Positions 23,359-32,744 of a DNA stretch of 64,000 nucleotides are shown here, piece by piece (within the stretch, counting starts at the first letter, position 1; every line of letters begins with the position of its first letter). This stretch comes from DASUBN01 sp036000105 (GTDB taxonomy: Bacteria; Pseudomonadota; Gammaproteobacteria; Natronospirales; REEB76). The stretch covers positions 107,171-171,170 of the forward strand of contig DASYGE010000007.1 of the NCBI GenBank assembly GCA_036000105.1. The letters run 5' to 3'. Below the pieces are notes generated by a model. The model had not been told where the DNA came from and did no database searches. It was given only the letters and a program-made list of their open reading frames with translations. The translations under genes and the position numbers were made by a program.

Positions 23359-24087
23359 ATGGATGCGAAGCGCCTCGGCCGGCTCCACGACCTCGGCATC
23401 ACGCCCTGGGTCACTAAGCGCGCTGCGCCCGCCCAGCCCCTGAGATCCGCCAGATCCGCTCCGCCTCCCGCAGCATCCGTGAGCGTGCAACTCAGCGTCG
23501 CACCCGATGAGCGGGCCGCCGCCATCGCCGCCATGGACTGGACCACCCTCAAGACTGCCGTCCGGGAATGCACTGCCTGCGGACTGCGGGCCGGCTGCAC
23601 CCAGACCGTGTTCGGCGTGGGCGACGAGAGCGCCCGCTGGCTCGTCATCGGCGAGGCACCGGGTGCCGACGAAGACAAGCAGGGTGAACCCTTCGTGGGT
23701 CGCGCCGGCCAGCTCCTGAATTCCATGCTCATGGCCATCGGACTGAAGCGCGAGCAGGTGTACATCGCCAACGTGCTTAAATGCCGGCCCCCCGGCAACC
23801 GCGATCCGAAGCCGGAGGAAGCGGAACTCTGTCGTCCCTTCCTGGAGCGGCAGATCGCCCTCATCCAGCCCAGCATCATCCTGGCGGTGGGGCGCATCGC
23901 GGCCCAGAACCTGCTGCACACCGACACCACCATCGGCCGCCTGCGAGGCACCGTGCACCGGCTGGGAAGCATACCTGTGGTGGTCACCTATCATCCGGCG
24001 TATCTCCTGCGTTCGCCCACCGAGAAGCGCAAGTCCTGGACCGACCTCCAGCTGGCGGTGCAGACCCTCAAGGAGTCGGCGCCATGA
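23359..24087 (+). CDS. Uracil-DNA glycosylase, family 4 (Fe-S type)
   Basis: The protein has 242 residues. After a variable N-terminal region of about 65 residues come ECTACGLRAGC, the active-site loop GEAPGADEDKQGEPFVGRAGQLL, VYIANVLKCRPPGNRDP, the last cysteine in AELCRPFL, and YHPAYLL near the end. Four cysteines suit a 4Fe-4S cluster. It excises uracil from DNA. It overlaps rimI by ATGA; a udg-rimI pair next to it is common in gammaproteobacteria. Confidence 0.93.
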   Translation: MDAKRLGRLHDLGITPWVTKRAAPAQPLRSARSAPPPAASVSVQLSVAPDERAAAIAAMDWTTLKTAVRECTACGLRAGCTQTVFGVGDESARWLVIGEAPGADEDKQGEPFVGRAGQLLNSMLMAIGLKREQVYIANVLKCRPPGNRDPKPEEAELCRPFLERQIALIQPSIILAVGRIAAQNLLHTDTTIGRLRGTVHRLGSIPVVVTYHPAYLLRSPTEKRKSWTDLQLAVQTLKESAP

Positions 24088-24557
24088 GCGCGGTGGTCAA
24101 GCACGAACTGCCGGTCTGCCGTCCCATGCATGAGGGCGACGTGCGCGTGGTCATGGAGATCGAGCGCCGCGCTTACCGTTTCCACTGGACCGACGGCATC
24201 TTCCGGGACTGCCTGCGGGTGGGCTACTGCTGCTGGGTGCTGGAACTCTCAGGCCAGGTGGCCGGCTATGGCGTCATGTCCCTGGTGGTGGGCGAAGCCC
24301 ACCTGCTCAACATCTGCGTCTCGCCGGACTGGCAGCGCCAGGGCTATGGCCGGCTGCTGCTGGACCATTTCATGGAGCTGGCCCAGGAGCGGGGCGCGGG
24401 CCAGATGTTCCTGGAAGTGCGCCTGTCCAACGACGCGGCCATCGCCCTGTACCGGCGGCAGGGCTTCAACGAAGTGGGCATGCGCAAGAACTACTACCCC
24501 GGCGAGAAGGGCCGGGAAGATGCCCTGATCCTCGCCAAGGATCTCTCCATAAGCTGA
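24084..24557 (+). CDS. rimI: Ribosomal protein S18 alanine N-acetyltransferase
   Basis: The enzyme has 157 residues, GNAT fold. The acetyl-CoA loop is RQGYGR in LLNICVSPDWQRQGYGRLLLDHF, and the C-terminal MFLEVRLSNDAAIALYRRQGFNEVGMRKNYY is the RimI signature. It acetylates the N-terminus of S18. The overlap with the uracil-DNA glycosylase gene (ATGA) suggests coupled translation. Confidence 0.93.
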   Translation: MSAVVKHELPVCRPMHEGDVRVVMEIERRAYRFHWTDGIFRDCLRVGYCCWVLELSGQVAGYGVMSLVVGEAHLLNICVSPDWQRQGYGRLLLDHFMELAQERGAGQMFLEVRLSNDAAIALYRRQGFNEVGMRKNYYPGEKGREDALILAKDLSIS

Positions 24558-24609
24558 GCCTTGGTATCAGGTAAAATAGTCGGCTTTGGCTGCACCCAGA
24601 GCGCAAGGC

Positions 24610-26208
24610 ATGTTGGACCAGGAAATCCGTCGGCGGCGAACCTTCGCCATCATCTCCCATCCGGACGCCGGCAAGACCACCTTGACGGAGAAGCTCCTGT
24701 TGTTCGGCGGCGCCATCCAGATGGCCGGCGCCGTGAAGGGCCGCAAGGCCGCGCGCCATGCCACCTCCGATTGGATGAAGCTGGAGCAGCAGCGCGGCAT
24801 CTCCGTGACTTCCTCGGTCATGCAGTTCCCTTATCGCGACTGCATCGTGAATCTCTTGGACACCCCCGGCCACGAGGATTTCTCCGAAGATACCTACCGT
24901 ACCCTGACGGCGGTGGATTCGGCGCTCATGGTCATAGACTGTGCCAAAGGCGTGGAAGAACGCACCATCAAGCTCATGGAAGTGTGCCGCTTGCGGGACA
25001 CGCCCATCATGACCTTCATCAACAAGCTGGACCGGGACGCACGGGACCCCATGATCTTGTTGGACGAAGTGGAATCGGTGCTCAAGATCCGCTGCGCGCC
25101 GGTCACTTGGCCCATCGGCATGGGTCGGGCGCTCAAGGGCATCTACCATCTCGCCACAGACCGCATCCATATCTATGAAGGCGAGAAGAGCGGACGCCTG
25201 GGTGAGACCCGGGTCATCCAGGGGCTCATGAGCGAGGCAGCCAGCGAGCTCCTGGGTTACGACGCCGATGCCTATCGGGCGGAGGTGGAGCTGGTGCGTG
25301 GCGCCTCCCACGGTTTCGATCTCGCGGAATACCTGGCCGGGCGCCTGACGCCGGTGTTCTTTGGCTCGGCCATCAACAACTTCGGTGTGCGTGAGCTCCT
25401 GGACGAGTTCGTGGCCCACGCCCCCGCACCGCGCCCGCGTGCCACGTCCAGCCGTGAAGTACAGCCTGATGAAGAGAAGCTCACGGGTTTCGTGTTCAAG
25501 ATCCAGGCCAACATGGACCCGCAGCACCACGACCGCATCGCCTTCGTGCGTCTGTGCTCCGGGCGCTATGTGCCCGGCATACGCGTCAAGCACGTACGCA
25601 TCGGCCGCGAGGTTAAGATCGCGGATGCCATGACGTTCATGGCGGCGGATCGCGAGCGGGTGGAAGAGGCGTTCGCCGGCGACATCATCGGCGTGCATAA
25701 CCACGGCACCGTAGCCATCGGCGATACCTTCACTCAGGGTGAGATCCTGACTTTCACCGGCATCCCCAATTTCGCGCCGGAGATCTTCCGCCGTGCCATC
25801 CTCAAGGATCCCCTGAAGGCCAAGGCGCTCAACAAGGGCCTGGCCCAGCTCTGCGAGGAGGGTGCCACCCAGTTGTTCAAGCCCCTGCGCAGCAACGAGT
25901 TGATCCTGGGTGCTGTTGGCTTGTTGCAGTTCGACGTGGTGGCCTTCCGCCTGAAGGAGGAGTACGGCGTGGAATGCATCTTCGAAGGCATCTCTGTGGC
26001 CACAGCCCGCTGGGTGGAGTGCGATGACACCAAGCGCCTGGAAGAGTTCAGGGACAAGGCTTTCGACAATCTGGCCCTGGACCACGCGGGTAGCCTGGTC
26101 TATGTGGCGCCCACCCAGGTGAACCTGCAGCTCACCCAGGAACGCTGGCCGGACGTGCGCTTCCGCAAAACTCGTGAGCACGGTATAGAAACCGCATTAG
26201 CGGCATAG
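24610..26208 (+). CDS. prfC: Peptide chain release factor 3 (GTPase)
   Basis: The protein has 532 residues from the ATG at 24610. It recycles RF1/RF2 from the ribosome. G-domain motifs: SHPDAGKTTLTEK, RGISVTSSVMQF, DTPGHEDFSEDTYR and NKLDRDARDP. The later RF3-specific domain has FVRLCSGRYVPGIRVKHVRIG, FSGD-like AFAGDIIGVHNHG and QFDVVAFRLKEEYGVEC. A TTG at 24586 is an alternative start but has no family sequence after it. Confidence 0.96.
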   Translation: MLDQEIRRRRTFAIISHPDAGKTTLTEKLLLFGGAIQMAGAVKGRKAARHATSDWMKLEQQRGISVTSSVMQFPYRDCIVNLLDTPGHEDFSEDTYRTLTAVDSALMVIDCAKGVEERTIKLMEVCRLRDTPIMTFINKLDRDARDPMILLDEVESVLKIRCAPVTWPIGMGRALKGIYHLATDRIHIYEGEKSGRLGETRVIQGLMSEAASELLGYDADAYRAEVELVRGASHGFDLAEYLAGRLTPVFFGSAINNFGVRELLDEFVAHAPAPRPRATSSREVQPDEEKLTGFVFKIQANMDPQHHDRIAFVRLCSGRYVPGIRVKHVRIGREVKIADAMTFMAADRERVEEAFAGDIIGVHNHGTVAIGDTFTQGEILTFTGIPNFAPEIFRRAILKDPLKAKALNKGLAQLCEEGATQLFKPLRSNELILGAVGLLQFDVVAFRLKEEYGVECIFEGISVATARWVECDDTKRLEEFRDKAFDNLALDHAGSLVYVAPTQVNLQLTQERWPDVRFRKTREHGIETALAA

Positions 26209-26253
26209 ACCTCGTGCTAGGCTAATCCCCACAGTGAAGCCGGGGATAGCCAG

Positions 26254-27513
26254 ATGCTGAAACTGAGCCGCAAGGTGAAGGGTTGGGCCCTCTATTACTG
26301 GGGCAACCACGCGTTCACTACCGCCATCATCACGGTCTTCTTCCCTATCTTCTTCAAGGATTATTGGAACCACGGGGTCGATCCCAGCGTCAGCACCTTC
26401 CGCTTGGGCCTCGCCAACTCCGGCGCCAGCCTGATCGTGGCCCTGTCAGCGCCCATCCTGGGTGCCATCGCCGACAAGGGCGGCCATAAGAAACGCTTCC
26501 TCGTGGGTTCCGCTTTCCTCGGCGCCGTGATGGTGTTCGCCCTGCACTTCGTGGATATCGGTCAGTGGCAGTGGGCCATGTTCTTCTTCATGGCCGCGTC
26601 CATCGGCTACTGGTGGGGCAACGTGTTCGGCGATTCCATGCTGGTGAGCGTGGCGGAACCCGGCAAGTTCGACATGACTTCCGCCATCGGCTATTTCTCG
26701 GGTTACCTGGGGGGCGGGCTGTTCCTGGTGCTCGGCCTCGCCATGAGCCAGAAACCCCAGTGGTTCGGGCTCACGGACGCGGTCTCGGCGGTGAAAGTCA
26801 TCCTCATGCTCACCGCCGTCTGGTGGCTCTTGTTCTCCATCCCCCTGTGGTTCTGGGTACCCGAACCCACGGCGCCGGTGAAAGGCCAAAGCCTCGGTAA
26901 CGCGATCATGCAGGGCTTGCGCCAGCTGAGCGACACCTTCCGCCACGTGCGCTCTTACAAGCCCGTGTTCATGTTCCTCATCGCCTATTGGGTCTATATA
27001 GACGGAGTCAACACCATCATCCAGATGGCGGTGGACTACGGCAAAGCCATCGGTTTCGGCACCAGCGACCTCATCGCCGCAGTGGTGCTGGTGCAGTTCG
27101 TGGGGATCCCGGCGGCTCTGATATTCGGCCGCATAGGCGAGCGCATCGGGCCGAAGCGCGGCATCTTCATCGGCCTCTCGGTGTACGTGTTCGTCTCGGT
27201 GTTCGCCTCGTTCATGCACGCCGCCTGGCAGTTCTACCTGCTGGCGGCCATGATCGGTCTGGTGCAGGGCGGGGTACAGCTCTTGAGTCGTTCCTATTAC
27301 GCGCGCCTGGTACCGGCGGAGCGCGCTGGGGAGTTCTTCGGCTTCTACAACATGCTGGGGGAGTTCGCCGCCATCATCGGCCCGGTGCTCATCGGCACTG
27401 TGAGCCTCATGACCGGCAGCCCGCGGATGTCGATCCTCTCGGTGATCGTACTGTTCGCAGTGGGTGCGTTCCTGCTTGCGCGAGTGGACGGCGGCAAACG
27501 TTCAGCGGGCTGA
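26254..27513 (+). CDS. MFS transporter, UMF1/Atg22-like family
   Basis: The protein has 419 residues and about 12 helices. The N-terminal WALYYWGNHAFTTAIITVFFPIFFKDYW and the GAIADKGGHKKRFL loop are typical of UMF1 permeases, as are VYIDGVNTIIQMAVDYG and LLSRSYYARLVPAERAGEFFGFYNM. Substrate unknown; relatives have been linked to amino acid export. It follows prfC by 45 nt and its end overlaps the convergent transglutaminase gene by 12 nt. Confidence 0.9.
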   Translation: MLKLSRKVKGWALYYWGNHAFTTAIITVFFPIFFKDYWNHGVDPSVSTFRLGLANSGASLIVALSAPILGAIADKGGHKKRFLVGSAFLGAVMVFALHFVDIGQWQWAMFFFMAASIGYWWGNVFGDSMLVSVAEPGKFDMTSAIGYFSGYLGGGLFLVLGLAMSQKPQWFGLTDAVSAVKVILMLTAVWWLLFSIPLWFWVPEPTAPVKGQSLGNAIMQGLRQLSDTFRHVRSYKPVFMFLIAYWVYIDGVNTIIQMAVDYGKAIGFGTSDLIAAVVLVQFVGIPAALIFGRIGERIGPKRGIFIGLSVYVFVSVFASFMHAAWQFYLLAAMIGLVQGGVQLLSRSYYARLVPAERAGEFFGFYNMLGEFAAIIGPVLIGTVSLMTGSPRMSILSVIVLFAVGAFLLARVDGGKRSAG

Positions 27514-29481
27514 TCTAGCCGGTTCGAAACCCCGCACCAGCTTGCTGAAGTGTCGGCGATCGCCTTCGTCCAGATAGCGTAGTTCGATGTAGCGGTCGGT
27601 GATGTCCAGCACCTGGCGTTCCAGGTCCGGACGCACCCGCGCTACCCGCATCCCGTAGTCCAACGGCCCCTCATGGGCATGCCGCCTGAAGCCGATGCGC
27701 GCCAGGCGCGCGCAGAAACGTGCGTAGTCCCGCACCACCGGAGCGGCGCCAGGCTGGCGCCGCTCCCACAGGAGATAGAGCCAGAAGAAGCCGAGGGTGA
27801 GGACGATGCAGAGCCCCAGCACCAGGGCGAGCTGCAGCCAGTCGCCGTAGTCGAGGCCCACCTTCTTGTAGAACTTCTCCTGCAGTTCCGGCCCGTAGGC
27901 CAACACCCATTCGTTCCATCCGGTGTTGACCGCGTCCCAGCTGTTGCGCACGTCGCCGAACCAGGGGTGGGCGATATAGAACGAATCCGCCACCTCGTCA
28001 TCCGGCAGCGAAGCCTCGAGACCCTTCTCCACCCGCGCCGGATCCACCGCCCCGGTGGGGTCCACACGGGTCCAGCCCTTGCCTGGCAGCCAGACCTCGG
28101 CCCAGGCATGAGCTTCCTGCTGGCGCACCACGTAATAACCATCCACCGGGTTCAGTTCGCCGCCCTGATAGCCGATGACCACGTGGGCCGGGATGCCGGC
28201 AGCCCGCATCAGGTACACGAAGGCACCCGCGTAATGCTCGCAGAAGCCGCGCCGCGTATCGAACAGGAACTGATCCACCCGATCGTCGCCGCTGAGCACG
28301 CCGGGCTGCAGCGTATAGGAGAACTTCTCCTGGTGGAACATGGTGAGCGCGTCCTGCACCACCTGCTCCGGCGATTGGGCGGTGCTCTGCCATTGCGCCG
28401 CCAGAGCATGGGCGCGTGGATCGTCCCGCGGCAGCTGCAGGTCGCGCCGCAGCATCCAGTTGGGCATGTTCGCGCCGTAGCTGTAATCGGTGTAGGAGGT
28501 GGCGCTGTAGAGCTTGCGCTCGGTGACGGGCGTGTGGGTGGTGATCTCGTAACTGGCGGAGAGTCCCGTGTCCTCCGGTATCTTCGAAGGCAGGTCGAGG
28601 GCGTAGAGGATGGACAGGTTGGTGGGTTCCAGGGTCACCTGGTAGTTCACTGCCTGGCCATGGGTGCTGAGTTCCAGTTGCCGGCGCCAGGGCAGGTTAC
28701 CGCTGCTCCAGGTCTTGCCATCGTAGTCGTGCAGCACTATGGCCCGCCAATAGAGCGCGCTCTGGGGCGGTGGCGTGCCATCGAACTTCACCCGGAACGC
28801 CACCTCATCCGACTGGGCGAGTTCGCTTAAGTCCCCTGGTGTCATGCTGGAGGAGAGCCCCGTGACTCCCGCATGCTTCTGGGAGGCGAAGCCCCACAGG
28901 GGACCCGAGATGCGCGGGAACAGCAGGAACAGCACCGCTGCCAGGGGCAGGGCCGGTAGCAGCAGGCGCCCGGTGGCGCGCACAGAGACCCTGAGACTGC
29001 GTTCGCTGTCCGGGTGGCCCACGTTCAGGAGCGCCACGGTGGTGATCCACACTGCGGGGATCATGTAGAGGGCCAGCGGCACCGTCTGGTCGTAGAGGAA
29101 GTTGGCGAGGCCGATGAAATAGGCCGTGATCATCACTAGGAAGTAATCCCGCAGTCCCTTGGATTCCATGAGCTTGAGGGTGGCGAGCAGCAGCAGCAGG
29201 GCTGCACCCGGCTCAGGGCCATTGATGGTACGGTAGGTGAGCAGCACGCATACGAGTTCACCGATGGCCAGTGCCATGAGGAGCTTGCGGGAGGGTAGCG
29301 CCCAGCCCCGCCAGGTGCAGGCCACGCGCCAGAGGGCGAGCAGCACGGCCACTGCCGTGATCCAGGGCGCGATGTTGAACACGTGCGGTGCTGCCATGGC
29401 GGTGAGTGCCAAGAGCGTCCAACCGAGCCGTTGGCGATCCATGCGTCGTGCGTAGTCCAGGGGCTGTAGTTCCGGCGTCAC
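27502..29481 (-). CDS. TgpA-like membrane transglutaminase (DUF3488 plus transglutaminase core)
   Basis: The protein has 659 residues from the GTG at 29479-29481, overlapping the DUF58 stop in GTGA. Six N-terminal helices (about 1-195) form the DUF3488 region. The periplasmic transglutaminase core has the Cys in DTRRGFCEHYAGAFVYLMRAAGIPA, the His in QQEAHAWAEVWL and the Asp in GWTRVDPTGA. A late helix (LALVLGLCIVLTLGFFWLYLLW) anchors a cytoplasmic tail. TgpA is essential in Pseudomonas aeruginosa. It forms a module with DUF58 and MoxR. Confidence 0.93.
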   Translation of the reverse strand: MTPELQPLDYARRMDRQRLGWTLLALTAMAAPHVFNIAPWITAVAVLLALWRVACTWRGWALPSRKLLMALAIGELVCVLLTYRTINGPEPGAALLLLLATLKLMESKGLRDYFLVMITAYFIGLANFLYDQTVPLALYMIPAVWITTVALLNVGHPDSERSLRVSVRATGRLLLPALPLAAVLFLLFPRISGPLWGFASQKHAGVTGLSSSMTPGDLSELAQSDEVAFRVKFDGTPPPQSALYWRAIVLHDYDGKTWSSGNLPWRRQLELSTHGQAVNYQVTLEPTNLSILYALDLPSKIPEDTGLSASYEITTHTPVTERKLYSATSYTDYSYGANMPNWMLRRDLQLPRDDPRAHALAAQWQSTAQSPEQVVQDALTMFHQEKFSYTLQPGVLSGDDRVDQFLFDTRRGFCEHYAGAFVYLMRAAGIPAHVVIGYQGGELNPVDGYYVVRQQEAHAWAEVWLPGKGWTRVDPTGAVDPARVEKGLEASLPDDEVADSFYIAHPWFGDVRNSWDAVNTGWNEWVLAYGPELQEKFYKKVGLDYGDWLQLALVLGLCIVLTLGFFWLYLLWERRQPGAAPVVRDYARFCARLARIGFRRHAHEGPLDYGMRVARVRPDLERQVLDITDRYIELRYLDEGDRRHFSKLVRGFEPARSAR

Positions 29482-30467
29482 GCGGCTGCTTCCATCGCTG
29501 TATCCACACCGTGTAACGCCAGGGCTTTGAGGCAGCGATCCCGCTGTTCTTCGCCAGCAGCGGGTGCGATCAGCATGCTGGGTAACCTGAGGCCATAGGC
29601 CAGGTCTTCAGCGTGGGCTTCCAGCACCCAGCGGCACAGGATCGAGAGGCGCGCTTCGTCGCCCAGACTCGGCAACTGGGTCCAATCGAACCAGCGGGCT
29701 TCCTCGCCGGTGCCGGAGAAGCGTTTGGTGAGCAGTTCACGTTCCTTGGCCGAGGCTTTCCAGGCGATGCGGCGCGGTGAATCGCCGGGCTGATAATTCC
29801 GCAGGCCGCTGAAGTCATCTTCGCCCTGGTCGTTGGGTCGGCCCAATCCGCGACCGCCCAAGGGCTCGGGCATGGGTGGCGCCTGTTCTGCTGGCGCCGG
29901 ATACACCAGCACCCGCCAATCCATGTATGCCCAGCTCCAGGCATGGAACAGCGCCAAGGGGTAGGTGGTCTCCACCGACAACCTGCCGATGGGTTGCCAG
30001 CCGCGCCGCGTGGTGACGAGCGGTACCGGGGCGAGGCTGTCCGCCGCCGCCGGGATGTCGTTGGTGATGGTGCGCTCATCCGATTCCGCGCTGAGCGTCA
30101 CGCCGGTGCGCGGCTGCCGCCCGGCGTTGGAGACCTTCACATGGAAGCGCGCCGTCTCGCCGGCGAACACCGGCGCCACGCTCACGGCATCGATCTGCAG
30201 TCCCAGCAGGTTCGCATGGGTGGCGTTCATGGCCACCATGCCGAGGGACGCCAGCAGGAACACCAGCATGAAACCCATGCTGTTGGCGTAGTTCATGGAG
30301 GCCAGCATCATCACGAACACCGAGACGCCGTAGAGCAGTCCCTGGCCGGTGGGCAGGATGTAGAGACGGCGTTGCACGATGCTCACGCGTCGGCCGTCGG
30401 GACCCTGGCGGCTGCGGGCCCATTCCCGGATGCGGCGCCGGAACCGTGCGCGCAGGGCGGTGAACAT
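29478..30467 (-). CDS. DUF58 domain membrane protein
   Basis: The protein has 329 residues. Two N-terminal membrane helices (about 34-75) precede a DUF58 (VWA-like) domain with the conserved DFSGLRNYQPGDSPRRIAWKASAKERELLTKRF region at about residues 215-250. It is the standard partner of a MoxR ATPase and a TgpA transglutaminase. Three nt after the moxR stop. Confidence 0.93.
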   Translation of the reverse strand: MFTALRARFRRRIREWARSRQGPDGRRVSIVQRRLYILPTGQGLLYGVSVFVMMLASMNYANSMGFMLVFLLASLGMVAMNATHANLLGLQIDAVSVAPVFAGETARFHVKVSNAGRQPRTGVTLSAESDERTITNDIPAAADSLAPVPLVTTRRGWQPIGRLSVETTYPLALFHAWSWAYMDWRVLVYPAPAEQAPPMPEPLGGRGLGRPNDQGEDDFSGLRNYQPGDSPRRIAWKASAKERELLTKRFSGTGEEARWFDWTQLPSLGDEARLSILCRWVLEAHAEDLAYGLRLPSMLIAPAAGEEQRDRCLKALALHGVDTAMEAAA

Positions 30468-30470
30468 GTT

Positions 30471-31436
30471 CTAGGGGATCGGGACGGCTTCGAGCAGCTG
30501 GCGGGCGAGCTGGGCTGCGGGCGGCGCGTCCTGGCCGCCGCGCGGGCGCAGACGGTGGCCCACCACGCCTGACAATACCGCCTGCAGGTCTTCCGGCAAT
30601 ACGCCGGGCCGGCCGGCGAGCAGTGCCCAAGCCTGGGCGGCGTGCTTCAGGCCTAAGGCCGCACGCGGAGACAGGCCGTTCTCGTACGCCGCGCTGTCGC
30701 GGGTATGGCGTACCAGGGATTGCAGGTAATCCAGCAGTGCGCCCGACACGTGGATCTTCGCGGCTGCTTCCCGCAAAGCGGCCAGGTCGCGCATATCCAT
30801 TGCCGGTTGCAGGGCCGCGAGGATCTCCCGGCGGTCACGGCCCTGTAGCAGCTCGCGTTCCGCATCCTGCCCCGGATAGCCGAGTTCGATGCGCATCAGG
30901 AAGCGGTCCAATTGAGATTCCGGCAGCGGGAAGGTGCCCACCTGATGCAGGGGGTTCTGGGTGGCGATCACGAAGAAGGGTTGCGGCAGGGGGCGGGTCT
31001 CGCCGTCCACCGTCACCTGCCGCTCCTCCATGGCTTCCAGGAGCGCGCTCTGGGTCTTGGGGGTGGCGCGGTTCACTTCGTCCGCCAGGATGAGCTGCGC
31101 GAAGATGGGGCCCGGATGGAAACGGAAGGTCTCGGTCTGGCGCTCGAAGATGGACGCGCCGATGATATCCGCCGGCAGGAGGTCGCTGGTGAACTGGATG
31201 CGCTGATAGGAGAGGCCCAGCACCCGCGCGAGGGTGTGGGCGAGGGTGGTCTTGCCCACGCCGGGGATGTCTTCGATGAGCAGGTGGCCGCCCGCCAGGA
31301 GGCAGGCGAGGCAGAGACGTATCTGCGCGTCCTTGCCGAGCACCACGCGGTTGGCTTCCGCGAGGGCCTGCTCGAGTTTCCTCATATGGGGATGGACCAG
31401 GCTCTCCTGAGCCATAGCCCGTTTATCCGCGACCAT
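30471..31436 (-). CDS. MoxR family AAA+ ATPase
   Basis: The protein has 321 residues. Walker A is IPGVGKTTLAH, Walker B is LILADEVNRA, and sensor and arginine features follow in PFFVIATQNPLHQVGTFPLPESQLDRFLMRIELGYP. GGAGG precedes the ATG at 31434-31436 by 7 nt. MoxR proteins act as chaperones for assembling metal centres or complexes, usually with DUF58 proteins. First gene of moxR-DUF58-tgpA. Confidence 0.95.
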   Translation of the reverse strand: MVADKRAMAQESLVHPHMRKLEQALAEANRVVLGKDAQIRLCLACLLAGGHLLIEDIPGVGKTTLAHTLARVLGLSYQRIQFTSDLLPADIIGASIFERQTETFRFHPGPIFAQLILADEVNRATPKTQSALLEAMEERQVTVDGETRPLPQPFFVIATQNPLHQVGTFPLPESQLDRFLMRIELGYPGQDAERELLQGRDRREILAALQPAMDMRDLAALREAAAKIHVSGALLDYLQSLVRHTRDSAAYENGLSPRAALGLKHAAQAWALLAGRPGVLPEDLQAVLSGVVGHRLRPRGGQDAPPAAQLARQLLEAVPIP

Positions 31437-31510
31437 GTATACCTCCGCGGTTCACCTTATGCCAAGGACCACACACCGTCCACGCGCGGCTCGAGAGCCG
31501 TTGCGTACGG

Positions 31511-32659
31511 TCACTTATCCGCGGGTTTGCGGCGGCCTGCGGAGCGTACGAAGGGTTCGATGCCGGCGGCGCGCAACAGTTCCCTGTGGATGCGCGAGAC
31601 GCGCTCCACCTGGCCCTTGGCCGGGAAGCGTTCGTAGAAACCTTCCGCCCGGAACTGCCGCTTCTGCTCGCCCCAGGGCGCGAGGCGCTTGGCCCAGCGC
31701 TCCGGCCGACCGTTCTCCGGGGTGGCATCCTGGGGGGCCAGATCCGCACAGACGCGGATCAAGGCCTTCAGGGTCACCGAGGTGGTGATCATGTAGGAGT
31801 TGTGGTTCCAGGTCTCGCCCCAGACGCCTTCGGCGGCCTTGAGGAAGTCACGCACGATCCGGTAGAAGCGATCCACTTCCTTCTCGTCGGCGCCGCGCCG
31901 CTCGATGGCCTTCCAGTCGTTGCTGATCCAGCGGTTGAGTTCGTTGAACAGCTCTGCCTGAAGGATCCATTTCTGGCGCTGGGCACGGCCGCCCAGGCGG
32001 TTGATGCGGTAGCGGAGCGGGCTGTCGCCCTGGGAATAGAGTTTCTCCACCACATGGGCCGCGAACTTCTTCTCCGGCGCCGCCCAGGAGACCTTCTCAT
32101 ACAGGTCGATCAGGTGGCTCTTGTTGATGCGGGTGGGGGTGGAGTTGATGATGACGAACATCTCCGTGGCGAAGTCTTCGCTCCGCCCATCGAAGATGAT
32201 GCAGGGCACGTTGATGGTGCGGGCCTCGCCCGGCCGGTCCTTGCTATAGAAATTGAGGGCCGCGAGCCGGTGCTGGCCGTCGATGATGAGGTACTTACCC
32301 TTGGGCTCCTGCAGGTGACCCACGCTCTCGAAACCCTGCATGGGTTCGAAGTTCAGGCGCTCGTTGGTGAAGAGCAGCACCGTGCCGGGGATGGGCGGCT
32401 GGCTGGCGGCGGTCTCATAGAAGTTCTTCAAGGCCGCCACCTTGGCGCGGCCCAGCTGGCGCTGGAAGGCCTTGTCGGAGTGCTCGATATGGCCGATGAA
32501 ATCGGCGATCTCGTCACCCTCGGCAGGCTTCTCCGGGGCGATCTGCTCACCCTCGCCATAGAAGCGGCTGATGAACCTGACCTTGGCCAGCAGGTCCTCC
32601 ACGGGGTAGGCCGCGAAGTAGAACACGCCGTCTTTCTGTCTGACCTGGGTGGCAAGCAT
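31511..32659 (-). CDS. DGQHR-domain (DndB-like) protein
   Basis: The protein has 382 residues from the ATG at 32657-32659, with GGAG before it. The family signature reads KYLIIDGQHRLAALNF, in a ParB/DndB-like fold, preceded by VLLFTNERLNFEP and followed by FATEMFVIINSTPTRINKSHLIDLYE. DGQHR proteins appear in phosphorothioate and deazaguanine DNA-modification loci and as orphans. Here it is an orphan between valS and moxR, with no dnd or dpd genes. Role unknown; GC content is like its neighbours. Confidence 0.85.
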   Translation of the reverse strand: MLATQVRQKDGVFYFAAYPVEDLLAKVRFISRFYGEGEQIAPEKPAEGDEIADFIGHIEHSDKAFQRQLGRAKVAALKNFYETAASQPPIPGTVLLFTNERLNFEPMQGFESVGHLQEPKGKYLIIDGQHRLAALNFYSKDRPGEARTINVPCIIFDGRSEDFATEMFVIINSTPTRINKSHLIDLYEKVSWAAPEKKFAAHVVEKLYSQGDSPLRYRINRLGGRAQRQKWILQAELFNELNRWISNDWKAIERRGADEKEVDRFYRIVRDFLKAAEGVWGETWNHNSYMITTSVTLKALIRVCADLAPQDATPENGRPERWAKRLAPWGEQKRQFRAEGFYERFPAKGQVERVSRIHRELLRAAGIEPFVRSAGRRKPADK

Positions 32660-32696
32660 GGGTGGCTCCCTAAAGGGGTGGTAATCATAAACTGCG

Positions 32697-32724
32697 GCGC
32701 CCGCCGGGTACACCGGGCGGGCGC
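32697..32724 (-). terminator. Probable terminator hairpin after valS
   Basis: GCGCCCGCC (32697-32705) pairs with GGCGGGCGC (32716-32724), with further pairing inside. On the minus strand it follows the valS stop by about 20 nt. The trailing U-run is weak (CGCAGTTTAT), so read-through into the DGQHR gene is possible. Confidence 0.6.
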
Positions 32725-32744
32725 TGGGGCTTTATTATCGATTC

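Noticed and set aside
24466..26181. Open frame of 571 codons on the minus strand across prfC
   Set aside because: It is antisense to a clear release factor 3 gene and shows no family features, only the complement pattern of GC-rich codons.
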